Shown here: positions 11,440-26,090 of the stretch, piece by piece | How the letters are laid out: each line of letters opens with the position of its first letter | Position numbering within the stretch: the stretch's first letter is position 1 | Assembly (NCBI GenBank): GCA_023213395.1 | Contig: CM041465.1 | Span: forward strand, 25,365,741-25,429,740 | DNA from: Cycas panzhihuaensis | Lineage: Eukaryota; Cycadophyta | Direction: 5' to 3' | Length of the DNA stretch: 64,000 bases | Position numbers and translations under genes: made by a program | The notes under the pieces: model-generated | The model's input: the letters and a program-made list of their open reading frames with translations, nothing else | Told to the model about the DNA's origin: nothing | Database searches by the model: none

Positions 11440-12430
11440 TTTTACCTAAGATCATAGAATTTGTATAATTTTAAAGTTTTGCTATAGCCAGGAATATGCA
11501 CTTGATACTATGGTCATCCATCTTAGATCTTCTTTAGTCAGGAATATGTGTATAGGCTAGGCACCCAAAAACTCTTAAGTGATGTATGTTTGGCTTATAG
11601 CTTATCCAAGCTTCTTTAGGTGTCTTCCACCTTAGGGATTTGGTGGAGCACCTATTAAGAAGGTAAACAGATGTATGGACTACTTCTACCCAAAACTCAT
11701 GGCCCAAGTTTTTATCCTTTAACATGCACCTTGCCATTTCGACAATGGTGTGATTTTTCCTTTTTACAACACTATTTTATTATGGGGCAGAGGGACTAGT
11801 AAGTTGCCTTATGATCCCATGATGTACACAATATACCTTAAATTTGTTGGAGATAAATTCTCCCCCATTGTCGTATCTTAAAAAGAGAAGTTTGTGCCCA
11901 CTTTGTTGCTCTACAAAGGTGTTAAAGTCAACAAAGTGTTGAAAAGCATCTAATTTGAACTTAAGGAAGAATACCCACATCTTTCTAGTGTAATCATCAA
12001 TGAATGTAATGAAATAGCATGCATTTGCTAATGAGGGTAGATACATAGGACCATAAATATCTATATATTCTAGCTGAAGTGGACCAATTGCTCAATAACC
12101 GAAATCTAAAAATCTTTCCCTATGTTGTTAACCAAGTAGGCATCTCTGACATATGGTTTTATCCACTTTGATGTTAGGCAATCCATTAACCATGTCCATT
12201 CTTTTTATTAGGGCCAAACTACTATAATTGAGGTGTCTAAATCTCCTATGCCATAAGTCACTACCCAATTTTATTATAGTTCTTAAGGTATAGATATCTG
12301 ATGGAGTAAGGACAAGTTTAAACAACCTATCTTTTGTAATTTTGCCTTTTGTAATAATTACCTTGTTTCTCATCTTGTCCTTGATTGTACACTTACCATT
12401 ATCAAAGATGACCTTATAAATCTGACCCAT
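11440..12430 (-). pseudogene. Cop3 GAG-pre-integrase and integrase (broken)
   Basis: The GAG-pre-integrase domain runs 12430-12128, ending DLWHRRFRHLNYSSLAL and then C-Q-R-C: the HHCC zinc-binding signature. The core runs about 12100-11535. FITFIDDYTRKMWVFFLKF and LRYDNGGEF carry core residues, then KNHTIVEMARCMLKDKN, EFWVEVVHTSVYLLNRC and TPKEAWISYKPNIHHLRVFG. The first catalytic Asp falls at YIDIYGPM near 12060. The region after 11535 is frameshifted but still reads SIKCIFL. Integrase upstream of RT is the Ty1/copia order. Confidence 0.9.
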
Positions 12431-12433
12431 TAT

Positions 12434-12670
12434 CTACCCTACTAATAATATATTTTTCTTTAAGGTAAGAATATATAATACATTATTGAGGTGTCTATAC
12501 TCTTCTATATTTGTCATGAGAGCCCTGTTACCTCTACCAACTAATTCATGGGATGTATCATCTCCAAACATTATTGAACCTCTTTTCTTTTTGTCTAAGG
12601 TATAAAATAGATGTTCCTTATGAGTCATGTGGGTGGAGCAACCTGAGTTAATATACCAACTATCGCCTTC
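12434..12670 (-). pseudogene. Cop3 aspartic protease (broken)
   Basis: The usual copia motif W-x-x-DSG-C/A-S/T-x-H-M is read as SWYINSGCSTHMTHKEH near 12605-12660, so the catalytic Asp is Asn. Downstream GNRALMTNIEEY and NNVLYILTLKKNILLVG match the family's linker toward GAG-pre-integrase. Confidence 0.85.
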
Positions 12671-13813
12671 TTCTTCTTTGGAGCTAAAACTGGATAAGAA
12701 TAGTCTATTATTATCCCTTGTCTTTATTATGGTATTTGCATTCCCTTTGGTAGGTCATCTATGTTTTGAAAAACATTTGTCTTCTATGTGACTACTATGA
12801 TAATAATAGGATTAGTATAGGGTCTCTCTTCTCCTATAGCTTAGACTTTAACTTTGTGGATGAATTATTTCAATATGGGAAGGTCTTCCCCTCTCCTCAT
12901 AATGTGGAACTGGATTTTCCCTTTATTTATTATCATAATAATCCTGATTTGATCTTGTAGCTTGGACATTTCCTTGGTAATTAGGGCAACATAAGTGTCC
13001 CTTAGGTTATTTCTTCTAATTTGGATACCTAGGAGGATTCACATTTTATTGGTTTGCTCCTTATCTCCTTTGATGTGGAGCTTGATATTTAGGTGGAGCT
13101 TGTCGTAAATCCCTTCTAAGATTTCTATCCCTTCTCTTGGGAGGTGATTATCTGGATTTTGATGTACCTATTTAAGAGTGGGATTGAATTCTAGCATTGG
13201 TAGAAAAGGCATGCTCAAGTAATTTGTTTGCATTTTGTTTCTCCTCAACCGACATCAACATGGCACTTAGTTGTTCCACCTTTAGTGTGCTTAGATCTTT
13301 AGAAACATCTATACTTATTGCTACCATTTCAAACCTTCTTACAACACCTACTCATATCAATATTCTTTCCACTGCTCTTTGCTCTGTCAATGTATCTCCA
13401 AGTGATCTCATCTGGTTTACTATATCTTGGACTTTAGTCATGAATTCTATTAAAGATTCTATTGGTATCATTTAGAAGTTTTTAAATTTGCTCCTTAGGT
13501 TTTGAAGCTTAGATGATGCAACTTCTTTATAAATTAACTAGAGAGTATCCCATACTTCTTTTGACTTAGTTGATTCATTAACTTATGGGAAAATATGATC
13601 TTCTAATGCATAAAACATAAGTGTAAGAGTTTCATTGTCCTTCTTAACATTTTCTTTATAAGTTACCTTTTCAATGTTAGTGGTGTTCTATCCTATTTCC
13701 ATAATCTCTCACATGTCATTAGCAACAAGGATGGGTCTCATCCTTCTACTCTAATTTAGAAAATTATTACCATCAAATTTGGGGATTATCATATTTCTAG
13801 AGTTTGATACCAT
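12671..13813 (-). pseudogene. Cop3 Gag (broken)
   Basis: The ATG at 13813 gives MVSNSRNMIIPKFDGNNFLN followed by TAG (13751-13753) at the conserved tryptophan, then SRRMRPILVAND. Later NETLTLMFYALEDHIFP and STKSKEVWDTL are typical Gag core text. VERILI, SIDVSKDLSTLKVEQLSAML and a basic Pro/Arg-rich part follow. A zinc knuckle near 12755-12810 is decayed: the first two Cys are Ser and Tyr, one spacer residue is missing, and H-I-E-D-K-C remains. Cop4 and Cop8 have related Gags. Confidence 0.85.
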
Positions 13814-17142
<3,329 letters not shown>

Positions 17143-17154
17143 GCTCTAATACCA
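17143..17154 (-). promoter_or_regulatory. Cop3 primer binding site, tRNA-iMet type
   Basis: On the minus strand it reads TGGTATTAGAGC, two bases from the LTR edge at 17157. It is the same variant as in Cop2. Confidence 0.92.
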
Positions 17155-17156
17155 AA

Positions 17157-17522
17157 TGTTAGCTTCAAGGTATAGAGTAAGAGGATTACACGTGAGAATA
17201 CATTATTCTAAAGTGTAAATTAATTTTTGAAATAAGACTAGTAGTGTTAAAAAACACCAGGGAGGTATTCCCTACCTATAAATAGAGCAATTTAGGGAGG
17301 TAGCAAGTACCTCTACCTAACAACATTTAAAATTTTAAAAAATATTAAAATATTAAATAATTAATTGAATACTTAACTGTGGTGGCTATGTTAAGTCTTT
17401 TGATGGCTACTAGTGGCTACTTGATGATGTTAGGTGGCTGGAGGTGACCCAGGGAGGCCTAAGGTGGCATTGAGGTGCCTTAGGTACACACTTACATAAT
17501 TTAGTTAGGCATTATCCTAACA
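17157..17522 (-). repeat. Cop3 5' LTR
   Basis: 366 bp, TG...CA, the partner of 9221-9586 at about 84 percent identity. Many differences are C/T or G/A transitions. Confidence 0.93.
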
Positions 17523-17872
17523 AATAATCCTACCATAATAATTCCACTTGATTCCATAGCCTTAACTAACTTCAAAGCTAAGGATAACATTGCCGTATCC
17601 TTCCTCTACTTGGCTGTTGTAGACCAAGCAGACTAAAATATTGACACTACCTAAACATCTCATAAGGCATGGACCATACTTTATACCCTTTATAAGAGAA
17701 AGGATGAATCTAGATCTCTAATCCTTAAAGCTCACCTATTTATAATATCTTTTGCTGACAACATTACAAACCATTTGACTGAAGTTAAAACTATTAAGAA
17801 CCAACTTATAATCCTTGGTAAGCCACCTTTAGACCATGATTTAATCTCTATCATCACAAACATCTTACCCTC
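17523..17872 (+). pseudogene. Cop2 gag, segment 2 (core)
   Basis: It continues the Gag interrupted at 9220. Fragments match Cop6 33230-33560: HLFIISFADNITNHLTEVKT, then KNQLIILGKPPLDHDLIS and ITNILPS. It starts with the duplicated AATAA and ends with the duplicated CCCTC (17868-17872), where the solo LTR interrupts it. Confidence 0.88.
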
Positions 17873-20405
17873 TAAAACGCTCTCTGCGGGGCAATGATCC
17901 AACGCCTAGCGGGAAGGGCATAGAAACAATATGCTAAGCAGGCTAACTAGCGAGGATCATACCGCAGACGTCCGTCTTGGCCGAGCACTGCACGAGACTG
18001 CAAGGTGCTTGGTTGCTTCCAGGTAGCCGTGCAAGACGAGGCCTTCCTACCCTTCGGATGGCCGGGAAGGGGAAAAGAACCTCGCATGTCGCGGCTTCTC
18101 AAGGCAGTGAGAAGGCGACGAGGGGGCCAGACATCCAAACGTGTCACGGAGTAAGGGGTAAGATGCGGCTAGGGGATACAACGCAAACAAGTCTTCTATT
18201 CCTATGTTATGCAATGTAACAAAGTAATACGAGAAAGCAAATGCACAATAAAAGGTTGTTTTCTTCTTTCCTTTATGTTCCTTTATCTATAACAAGAATG
18301 CAAAGAAGCGTAAAAGCATAAAGAAAATATGAAAGGCATGCGAAGAATACCGGATCCTGTTCGAATCCAAGCGGATGTCCCTCCTGGTTGCGCTCCTTTC
18401 CTCCTCCCGCGCGTGCAACGCCGATCGAAGACAACGAAGGGGTGCACTTACCTCCCAAAAGCATGCAAGGACTAAATGAAATGAAGGGAACGAAAGCAAA
18501 GCTCAACCAAAAAGGGAGAAGAAATACCATATGGAGGGCCGACCCAAGAACGGTCGATCTCGCAATGCTTCCTCCAACGCAATCCTGCAAATAATCCCAA
18601 CAAACGCCTTCCTCTCGGTAGAGAGGCTACCAAAATCGACGAGATATATATGTATATACTGAAAATGAAATCAACTAAGCTAGAAAATGTAGTTAAGCCC
18701 CAACATATAACGAAAATGAAACAAGGTCCGCGATAAATATGCGACCGTCAGACACCATAAAACGCATCAAATGGGATTGAGTGTAGCCTCTGGATGGCTA
18801 ACTCACCCACGAGAGGTCTCCACGGTATAGGGAAAACAAAGGCTAGCATGCGACAGGATGAGTCATGTAGTAACAAATTTCCTACACCAAGAGGGAAACT
18901 CAACCCAACTCTCCAAGGCTTCCCTAGCTTCGTTTCCTAAGAAAGCACGGGTGCTAAAGGGGGAGAGGATAAGGGACGGAACCCTTGGGGAGAAGGACGG
19001 CAATGGGGGACGGAACCCCGCCTATCTCCCTCAAATCCTCGTGAAAACCCTTTATGCCGGCTAGCTTAGGAAATGGCGAAGGAGGAAGCTAAGAGGAAGA
19101 GGATGGGTTTCAAGGAAATACAAGAAAATGTGCCTAACCTAGGGCAGCACTCTAGTAAGCCACAACTACTAAGATTACTTGCATCAAATGGCCAAGAGAA
19201 ACCCAAAGGAAGTGCATGCAAAAGGGGGGAAAGAATTTGCAAGCAAAATAATGAAGAAAACAAGCAAAAAGCACCAACAAGAGACAATAAATACCTTGAA
19301 TAGTGAAGAATAAGTGCATGTAGGTGCTTGGCCACTTAGAAGAGCAGCCCAAGCAATGTCTAAGAGGTGGTGTTGAATGTCCTTTGTAAGAGAGTAGAAG
19401 AGTAGAGCTTCATGCAAGTTGAGAGCTTGAAGATGGGTCTTTGAAGTGGTCTTTGGTGAAGAAAACCTCTTGAAGCTTTGGGTATTTGTGGAGAGGAGTG
19501 GTGCTTGCAATGGAGTCTGTGAGGGGCAAAGAATGGCCGCAGAACTCCACCGGTAATGGCCCACTTCACCTCTCCCCATCAGTAGAAGAAATTCTCTTGT
19601 TCAACGCTTTGCCTTGTCTCTTTGTGGAGAAGTTGCTCTAGAAAACTTGAAAAATGAAGTGAAGAATCCCCAATAATAATGAAGCAAATGAGTCAAAAAA
19701 AGCTTTTATGCCTTGGGCATAGCAAGTGAACGTTGGGGGCCCTCGCGCCCAACTGCTTCGAGCCACGCACAGCTCAAAAACGCGCCATCGTCGTGGTTTC
19801 TTTTTTTCAAATTTTAAACAGTCGTACCGCGGCAAACTTCGCGGTACCGCTAAGTTTATCAGTACATCGGTACCGCAAACTTTGTGGTACCACTAAGTTT
19901 GTCAAGCAGACACCGAAATTTAAAAAAAGAAGAAAATGCAACATGAAAGTCATAAAAAATCAGTTTTAGGGTAAAACAGGGCTAAGCTCAAATACATCAA
20001 TCGGGGAAGGCCTGGTGCAGCAAGTACTCAAAATGGTGCAAAGAGCCCTAACTAAGGGTTAAACCAGGCTTAGGAAGGGTTTGCAACATAAGTGGCACGT
20101 GGTAACACGAATAAACAAGCTAGCAAAAGCATCCCGAAAGACCATGGAGACATCGTGAGTGGTCAGACGCCATACGGGTGTCGCATCCGCTTATGGATGC
20201 CCCTCACGTGAGTCGTCATAGGCTAAGAGGTGCCGTTAGGCACATGCATTATGAGCAGGTAATCAAACAAATGTATGTAGGCAGGCACATGTCAATCAAA
20301 CTATTCTAAATTCCCTTAGCAATCATAAGTAAGAAAAGTAAGAACATATACCTACACAAACCTGTGTCGATGCGTCCCGAGTCCATTCCCACTAGTTGGG
20401 AAACA
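17873..20405 (-). repeat. Solo LTR, 2.5 kb, GC-rich, nested in Cop2 gag
   Basis: On the minus strand it starts TGTTTCCCAACTAG (from 20405) and ends GAGAGCGTTTTA (17873). It is flanked by the 5-bp repeat CCCTC (17868-17872 and 20406-20410). The Cop2 gag reads straight across once it is removed, as Cop6 shows. There is no coding similarity and no second LTR, so the reading is a solo LTR left by LTR-LTR recombination. The last base pair is TA where CA is expected. Base composition is unlike its surroundings: many CG dinucleotides, few stop-making transitions. A minus-strand CATAAAAG near 19702-19710 could be its TATA box. A DNA transposon without terminal inverted repeats is the less likely alternative. 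Confidence 0.75.
19824..19890 (+). repeat. Two hairpin-forming GGTACC repeats in the solo LTR
   Basis: The first is GTACCGCG (19824-19831), an 8-base loop, then CGCGGTAC (19840-19847), a perfect stem. The second, GTACCGC (19870-19876) with GTGGTAC (19884-19890), has a seven-base loop and one G-T pair. Both are followed by a CTAAGTTTRTCA segment, so this is a two-copy tandem repeat of about 46 bp. Confidence 0.85.
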
Positions 20406-21209
20406 CCCTCAAAATATAACTTCTTTGTCTCTAAATTATATGATAATTATTCTAAAATAGACTTCATACCCTTTGAGGGGCTCTTATTATGAGAAGAAAA
20501 CATACTCAATCGATTTAGGGTGATATCTATATCTATCTTAGCTCATATTTTTTGTAGCTTATAATTTAGAAAAAGGTAAGATTGTCAATAGAGCAGCTCA
20601 AAAACTTAGTTAGCATTAAGATCTAGCTCAATTCTTAGACTCTCTCACCATATCTCAAGAGCCATATCAATAACTAACTCAGCAATAATAATAACTAATT
20701 GGTACATCCTCCATCAATCCATGTCAATAGCCTCAATAATATTAGCAATAACCATAGACTCAACCTTAAAAGAATGAGTAGGGTAGACCAAATACTATTT
20801 GCCTCTATTGTGGAAAAATTGGACACCTAATTGTTGAATGCAAGAGACAATAAGCTAATTTATAACTCTTACAAAATCAAGGTAGCCAACCATATGGGCC
20901 TAGCTTCTAACAAGTTGTCCCTTATTATCAACAACCAACCCTAATTTACCAATAAGGAGGACCCTCATATCAACAAGAAGATCCAAGCTACCCTTAATAA
21001 AGACAAGGCTATTAACAAGGAGGACCATACCCTGTATAAGAAACCCCTTATCCACAACATAGAGGCCTTATTTTATAATAAGGAGGCTTCTGTTTCCAAT
21101 AAGGTAGCCTTATTTAATAGTAAGGAGGCCCTTACTATCCGTAAAGAGGGTCATCATTCCAACTATAAGGCCAATTTTGTTAGTATAATATTCATTAATA
21201 TTCATTAAG
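20406..21209 (+). pseudogene. Cop2 gag, segment 3: zinc knuckle and Q/G/P/Y-rich tail
   Basis: After the duplicated CCCTC, Gag resumes with YNFFVSKLYDNYSKIDF, matching Cop6 (33560-33620). An intact CCHC knuckle lies at 20800-20841 (C-L-Y-C-G-K-I-G-H-L-I-V-E-C). In the same frame the tail to about 21180 is full of TAA and TAG codons in positions that read Gln in context, giving repeats such as QGGPSYQQEDPSYP and QQGGPYYPQRG. This low-complexity tail is also in Cop6. The gag ends where the Cop4 LTR begins; protease and the rest of Pol are missing. Confidence 0.8.
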
Positions 21210-21490
21210 TGTATACAAATATGCCTTGGGAGAATATGGGCCACCACTAATCATCTCAGTTATCCACGAGTTGTCATTGTAAAGGTATGTATATTTTATT
21301 TTATGTTTTATTATTATTTTATATTTTAAATTATGTTGGTTAAGGTAGGATCCCGCCTGCTTCCCAAACTATAAATATTATAGGCATTGTACCCTAATAT
21401 TTTTAACACCACCACTTTTTGGAACTATGTTAAAAATTCTTTAGCATAATAGATTAATATTTGTTGCTCTACTCTATCCTCTATGGCTTA
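21210..21490 (+). repeat. Cop4 5' LTR
   Basis: It starts TGTATACAAATATGCC and ends near 21490, four bases before the primer site. It contains CTATAAATATTATAGG near 21371 and the block TAGGATCCCGCCTGC that aligns with the Cop1 and Cop9 LTRs. The exact borders are uncertain by a few bases. Confidence 0.7.
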
Positions 21491-21494
21491 TATT

Positions 21495-21506
21495 TGGTAT
21501 CAGAGC
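21495..21506 (+). promoter_or_regulatory. Cop4 primer binding site, tRNA-iMet
   Basis: TGGTATCAGAGC, the unmodified plant initiator-Met primer site, four bases after the LTR. Confidence 0.95.
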
Positions 21507-24296
21507 CTAGTTGTATGGAGCCTACAAAATCTTCATAGCTTGAATATGCTTGTCATCTTACCTTAAATATTAGTAACTTACTTGAAGGAGTCCTACTTGA
21601 CTATCAAGCTTTTTAAATCTATAATTTATTGATTCAAAGTTAAATGCATTATGATAAAAGAGAATAAAAGGAGGATTGGCTATAATCATTGATCAGATAT
21701 CGATGACTTCATCTTAGCATCTGGTAGTTATATTAGAGTCCAGGATTATAGAAATATTTTATGCCCTTACATATAGTTGTTTCTCTAAAGTTTGATTTGA
21801 ATCAGATATTTATTTCTATATGGCATCTTCAATATTAAAATATTTATAATTATAAAGTGTGTCTCCATTGTGTGCATGTGTATATCTCTTCTACAGACAC
21901 AAATGAATCATCATATTCCTCCTCATAGTCCCTCAATCATTGAATTAGTATTTCTAAGTCTTGTCTAAGCATTGACCTATTGGATTCTACACGATGGGTG
22001 AGGCCATTATTTTGCTCTAGTAAGGCCTTCCCTTGTGTGATTTATGGCCTTCGCCTTGGTGCCACATCATCATCCCCTTCTCGAGGGCCTAGTGACTTGA
22101 AGCTACCTCTGGGATAGGCTCCATTTAGTTTTGTGCCTATATATTTCTCTCTTTTATGTCAGAAAGGTGTGGCACTTATTTTCTTTTTTTTTTTTTAATA
22201 TCTTTTAAAAAATATCTATATTTATTTATTTGATCTTCATGCCCCTTATGGTAATTGATTCAATCTAGTTTTATCAAATTTTTATTGTGTTTAAACATTT
22301 TTTTCACTCTAATAATCATTATGTTAATGCATGATTTGTTTCAATTAATTTTTTTTTTTTTTTAGAAAATTTTAATTAAATTTGATAATTTTTCAAATCT
22401 GTATGCTAGCCCCCTTCATCTTAGTTGGTGGTCACATGCACCTCCCCATGTAACTGTGATCTTTTGTATAGGGGATAGACTTCAATATATCTTAAACCCT
22501 TTTAAATATTTTTGGTTTTAAAACATTATATTATATTTTATATTATTTTAAATCAACCATCCCCCCTTTGACCTTAACAGTTGGTCTTATTGAAGACCAT
22601 GCAACCTCAGTTTTCAAATTATGAGGCAAATTTGAAAACCTATTAAGATAAATTTCATAATTTTAAATTTTAAATTTTTTATAATTTTTCAAGTTCGTAG
22701 CCCCCTTCACTAGCTAACGGTTGGTTTTTTTAGTCCTCCAAGTGATTAGGGGCTACACTCAAAGGGGCTTAAACCACCCCACTCCCGATTTAGTTTTTTT
22801 TGCCACAAGGAGGTCTTCTCAACCTTTTGGTTATAACTTTTGATATAGGAGTTTGTCTTTTGAATGGTTGGATTTGCTACAAAGATAATTCAATAATCTA
22901 CACACTTAAGTTATTTTTATTATGTTTTGAGGATATTTTACAAGAGTTTAAGGCTACTAAATTTATCCCTTCTGTTTGACCAAAGTCTAAGATTTTTTCA
23001 GGTTTTTTAAGCTATTTTATTATTTTATTCAAGCATATTTATATTTTATTAAGATACTAATCAATTGTTAACTAATTTCACTTGATTTTTAGAGGCTCAC
23101 ATTTGATTTTTTATAGTTTTTTAGTCAAATTTGGCCTCTTAAAGGAGAAGATTTTTGGATGAAAATCTCACAAACTAGTGCTTTCTAAACCCTAAATGCC
23201 TTTATTTTAATACTATTATTTCATTTTATAGCTCATTCACTTTACTTTAAAGCTCATATCAAACTTATTTTACTAATTTACAAGTCAACTTGCTTCCTTT
23301 TAAAGCATATTTTAAAGTACATTCAAGGCTATCTTTTTGCATCTTAAAAGTGCTTATATAAAGTGCATTTTTTTCTCATTTACTTTTAGATCCATCTTCA
23401 ACTTATTTATCTATATATTAAAGCTCATATTAGGCTCACTTTGCTCATCATTTACTGATAATCTTGTCTCTTTATTAAGGCTAATTTCAAAAGATCAACT
23501 AAGATTCCTTTATTGCATCTAAAAGTTCATTTAGAGTGTATCATATTACATGTTTATAAGCTCATTTAAAGGCTATTTCATTTTCCTTTTCATTTCATAC
23601 TATTTTAGATCTTATTTGAATTACTTTTAAAAGCTTGGTTATTTCATATATTTCATTCAAAAAGGTATATTTATCTTACATTGATCTCATTTAAAGAGAT
23701 ATATATTTTATTTTATTTTCAAGTTATTTTTATTCATTAATTAAGAAGGAACCCTATTTACTAAGTAAGACCATAATAAAATATATTCTTCATATTAAAT
23801 AAGATTAACTCTTGAAAAAAAACCCTATTTTCTAGCTTTGCAAGGGGAATGATTAAGATCCTTGAAGTTACCACTATGCACATGCCCTTATCTTACTCAT
23901 ATTGGATGAGGAATACCATTGGCTATCAGGTGTATTAGGTGGTAGGATAACCTGAAGAGGGTAAGTACCTTTAATTATTAAGCCATCACCACTAAATCTG
24001 TCGCTAGTTATAAGTATGATGAAGGTAGGTCAAGAATTCAAGGGGGTCTTGTACCTTCTTTACAATCCATGTACTGAGGTATATAGAGCTAAGAACTTAT
24101 GTACCAATATATCAGGTTTCTAATTTACCACTTGTGGGTAGGTGCCATTAGATAGAATAGTAACTAAAGGCTTTCTTGGATACCAATAAACTTAGAGCCT
24201 AATAACAATTTTAGAAAATAGGACACATTTTAAAACAATATCTTAGAAAACCTACACTTTAGGAGACATTTAAATAAAGTCTTATTTTGAAACATA
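21507..24296 (+). other. Cop4 untranslated leader
   Basis: A 2.8 kb T-rich leader with no supported gene. Leader motifs starting TAGCCCCCTTC occur twice, at 22406-22470 (with GTGGTCACAT) and 22698-22760 (closing with AGTGATTAGGGGCTA). The conserved block found in four copia leaders lies at about 23836-24200. Confidence 0.75.
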
Positions 24297-25430
24297 ATGA
24301 CAACTAGTTTTCCTATATATGATCATTCCCAAATTTGATGGATCAAATTTCTTAAATTAGAATAGGAGGATGAGACCTATCCTCATTACTAAGGATATAT
24401 GGGATATTATGAAGACACGTTACATAAAACTTAGTCAAAACATTATATAAGTAGAAAAATAAGTATTTAAAGAGTATGTAAAGAAGGATAATGAAGCTAT
24501 AGCTTTGATCTTTTGCACCTTAGAAGACCACATTTTTCCAAGGGTTAGTGAAGTATCTAAGTCTAAAGAAGTATGGGACACTTTACAACTCATTTATAAA
24601 GGTGTAACTTTATCTAAGCTCCAAACATTAAGGAGTAGATTTGAGAATTTGAGGATGATCTCCAATGATTATATTAATAAATTTATAACAAAGGTTTAAG
24701 ACCTTATAAATCAAATGAGATCATTTGGTGAAATCCTAATTAAATAAAGGGTTGTTGAGAGGATTCTAAGATGTGTTGGTAAAGTGAAGAGATTTGAAAT
24801 GGTAGTAACTAGCATAAAAGTCTTAAAAGATCTAAGCACCTTAAAGATTAAATAATTAAATGCCATGTTAATAGTAGTTGAGGAGAAGAAAAGCTCAAGT
24901 GAATCCCTAGAATATATATTTATAACTAAAGCAAGATCAAGTCAAATTCCTAAGCTGAAAGTTTAAGATTTAGAAACCAATCCCTAAGGGGGAGAGATAT
25001 AAATCCTAAACAAGAAGTATATCAAGAATGCCAACCTAGATACCAAGCTCCCCACCAAAGAAACCAAGGAGCAAATCAAAGATATCCTAGCCAACAAAGG
25101 TATCAAGGTCAAGAGAGACATTAAGAAGCAAATTAATATTACCCAAATTATTAAGGTCATATAAACTTTTAAAGGCCCAACTTCAAGCATCCTAACCATA
25201 GACAAAGGGATAATCCTGGTCAAGACTTGGAAAGAGGAAGAATATCCTGCATTGATAGAGAAAATCCTAGAAGTAGGAGTTTGAGCCAAAGAGGAAGAGA
25301 TATGATTTATTACACCTTTTCCCATAAAATTTGCCATATTGAGGATAGGTGCTTTGCTAAGAATGGCCCTCCTATAAGGGGTAGTGTAAATATAGTTGTT
25401 GAAACAAAATAAAATGATTGACTATTCCTA
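24297..25430 (+). pseudogene. Cop4 Gag (broken)
   Basis: The ATG at 24297 is followed, after a frameshift, by PKFDGSNFLN and a TAG (24358-24360) at the conserved tryptophan, then NRRMRPILITKDIWDIMKT. The core reads NEAIALIFCTLEDHIFPRV and SKEVWDTLQLIYKG (to about 24600), then VERILRCVGKVKRFEMVV. An Arg/Lys/Gln-rich tail leads to a zinc knuckle near 25306-25352 (Y-T-F/C-S-H-K, then C-H-I-E-D-R-C), partly decayed. It is closely related to the Gags of Cop3 and Cop8. Confidence 0.82.
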
Positions 25431-26090
25431 TCAAGTTTTGTTGCACATAAGAAAGAAGAGGATTGTTGGTATATTGAATTAGGTTACTCTACACACATGA
25501 CTCACAAAGAGGAAAATTTTTAAATTATTAATAAGACTAGAAAGGGGTCAATCATATTTAGAGATTATACCACGTATGAATTAACTAGAAGGAGCAAGGT
25601 TGTTATCATGATAGATACAAATGAAGATAGATAACTTGATAATGTTTTATACATTATATCACTAAAGAAAAATCCTTTATCAGTAGGATAGATGATGGAG
25701 CAGGATTATAAGGTCATGTTTGAAAATGATGAATGTACTATTAAGGACAAGAGGAAGAATGAAGTAGTGATTGTAAAAAGGCAAATGACGAAGGATTGAC
25801 TTTTTAAGCTAGTTTTAACTCCTTCAGATAACTATGCTTTGAAGACTACAATTAAATTAGATAGTAACATGTGGCATAAATGATTTGACCACCTAAATTA
25901 TAGAAGCCTAACTCTTATGAAGAAAATGAATATAGTTGAAGGGCTACCATAAATCAAAATTGATAAGGACATTTGTGAAGGTTGTTTGCTAGGAAAACAA
26001 CATAGGGAAAGTTTTCTTGATGGAAGTTATAGAGTAAAGGGACCTCTTCATTTAATCTATATATATCTTTGTGGTCTTATGGATGTCCAA
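25431..26090 (+). pseudogene. Cop4 protease and start of integrase (broken)
   Basis: The protease motif is CWYIELGYSTHMTHKEE near 25458-25515; the catalytic DSG is now ELG. NNVLYII-type linker text follows at about 25635. GAG-pre-integrase reads RLFKLVLTPSDNYALKT-like text near 25800-25850, then MWHK and FDHLNYRSLTLMKKMNIV. CEGCLLGKQHRESFLD closes the zinc-binding part at about 25975-26020. Only GPLHLIYIYLCGLMDV of the catalytic core remains before the switch to RT. Both the catalytic core and the N-terminal RT are missing, so about 1.5 kb of a normal element is absent. Confidence 0.8.

Larger units (their letters stand above)
21210..26090 (+). mobile_element. Cop4: copia 5' half (LTR, PBS, leader, gag, protease, start of integrase)
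   Basis: It begins with a short LTR of the Cop1/Cop9 family and has a perfect initiator-Met primer site. Gag, protease and GAG-pre-integrase follow. Integrase stops after its first few motifs near 26090, where RT text of the Cop5/Cop11 family takes over. The 3' LTR of its own family is absent. Confidence 0.8.

Noticed and set aside
17947-18219. Overlapping plus and minus open frames in the solo LTR
   Set aside because: Arg/Pro-rich, mutually overlapping, with no recognisable motif or start context.
19184-19579. 131-residue and overlapping frames in the GC-rich insertion
   Set aside because: Several frames on both strands are open because the segment is GC-rich and less decayed. None shows a known domain, and the segment has the ends and target repeat of a solo LTR.
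17873-20405. Helitron or Mutator-like transposon
   Set aside because: No terminal inverted repeats, and the 5-bp CCCTC duplication with a TG start on the minus strand fits an LTR better than a 9-bp Mutator target or an AT Helitron target.
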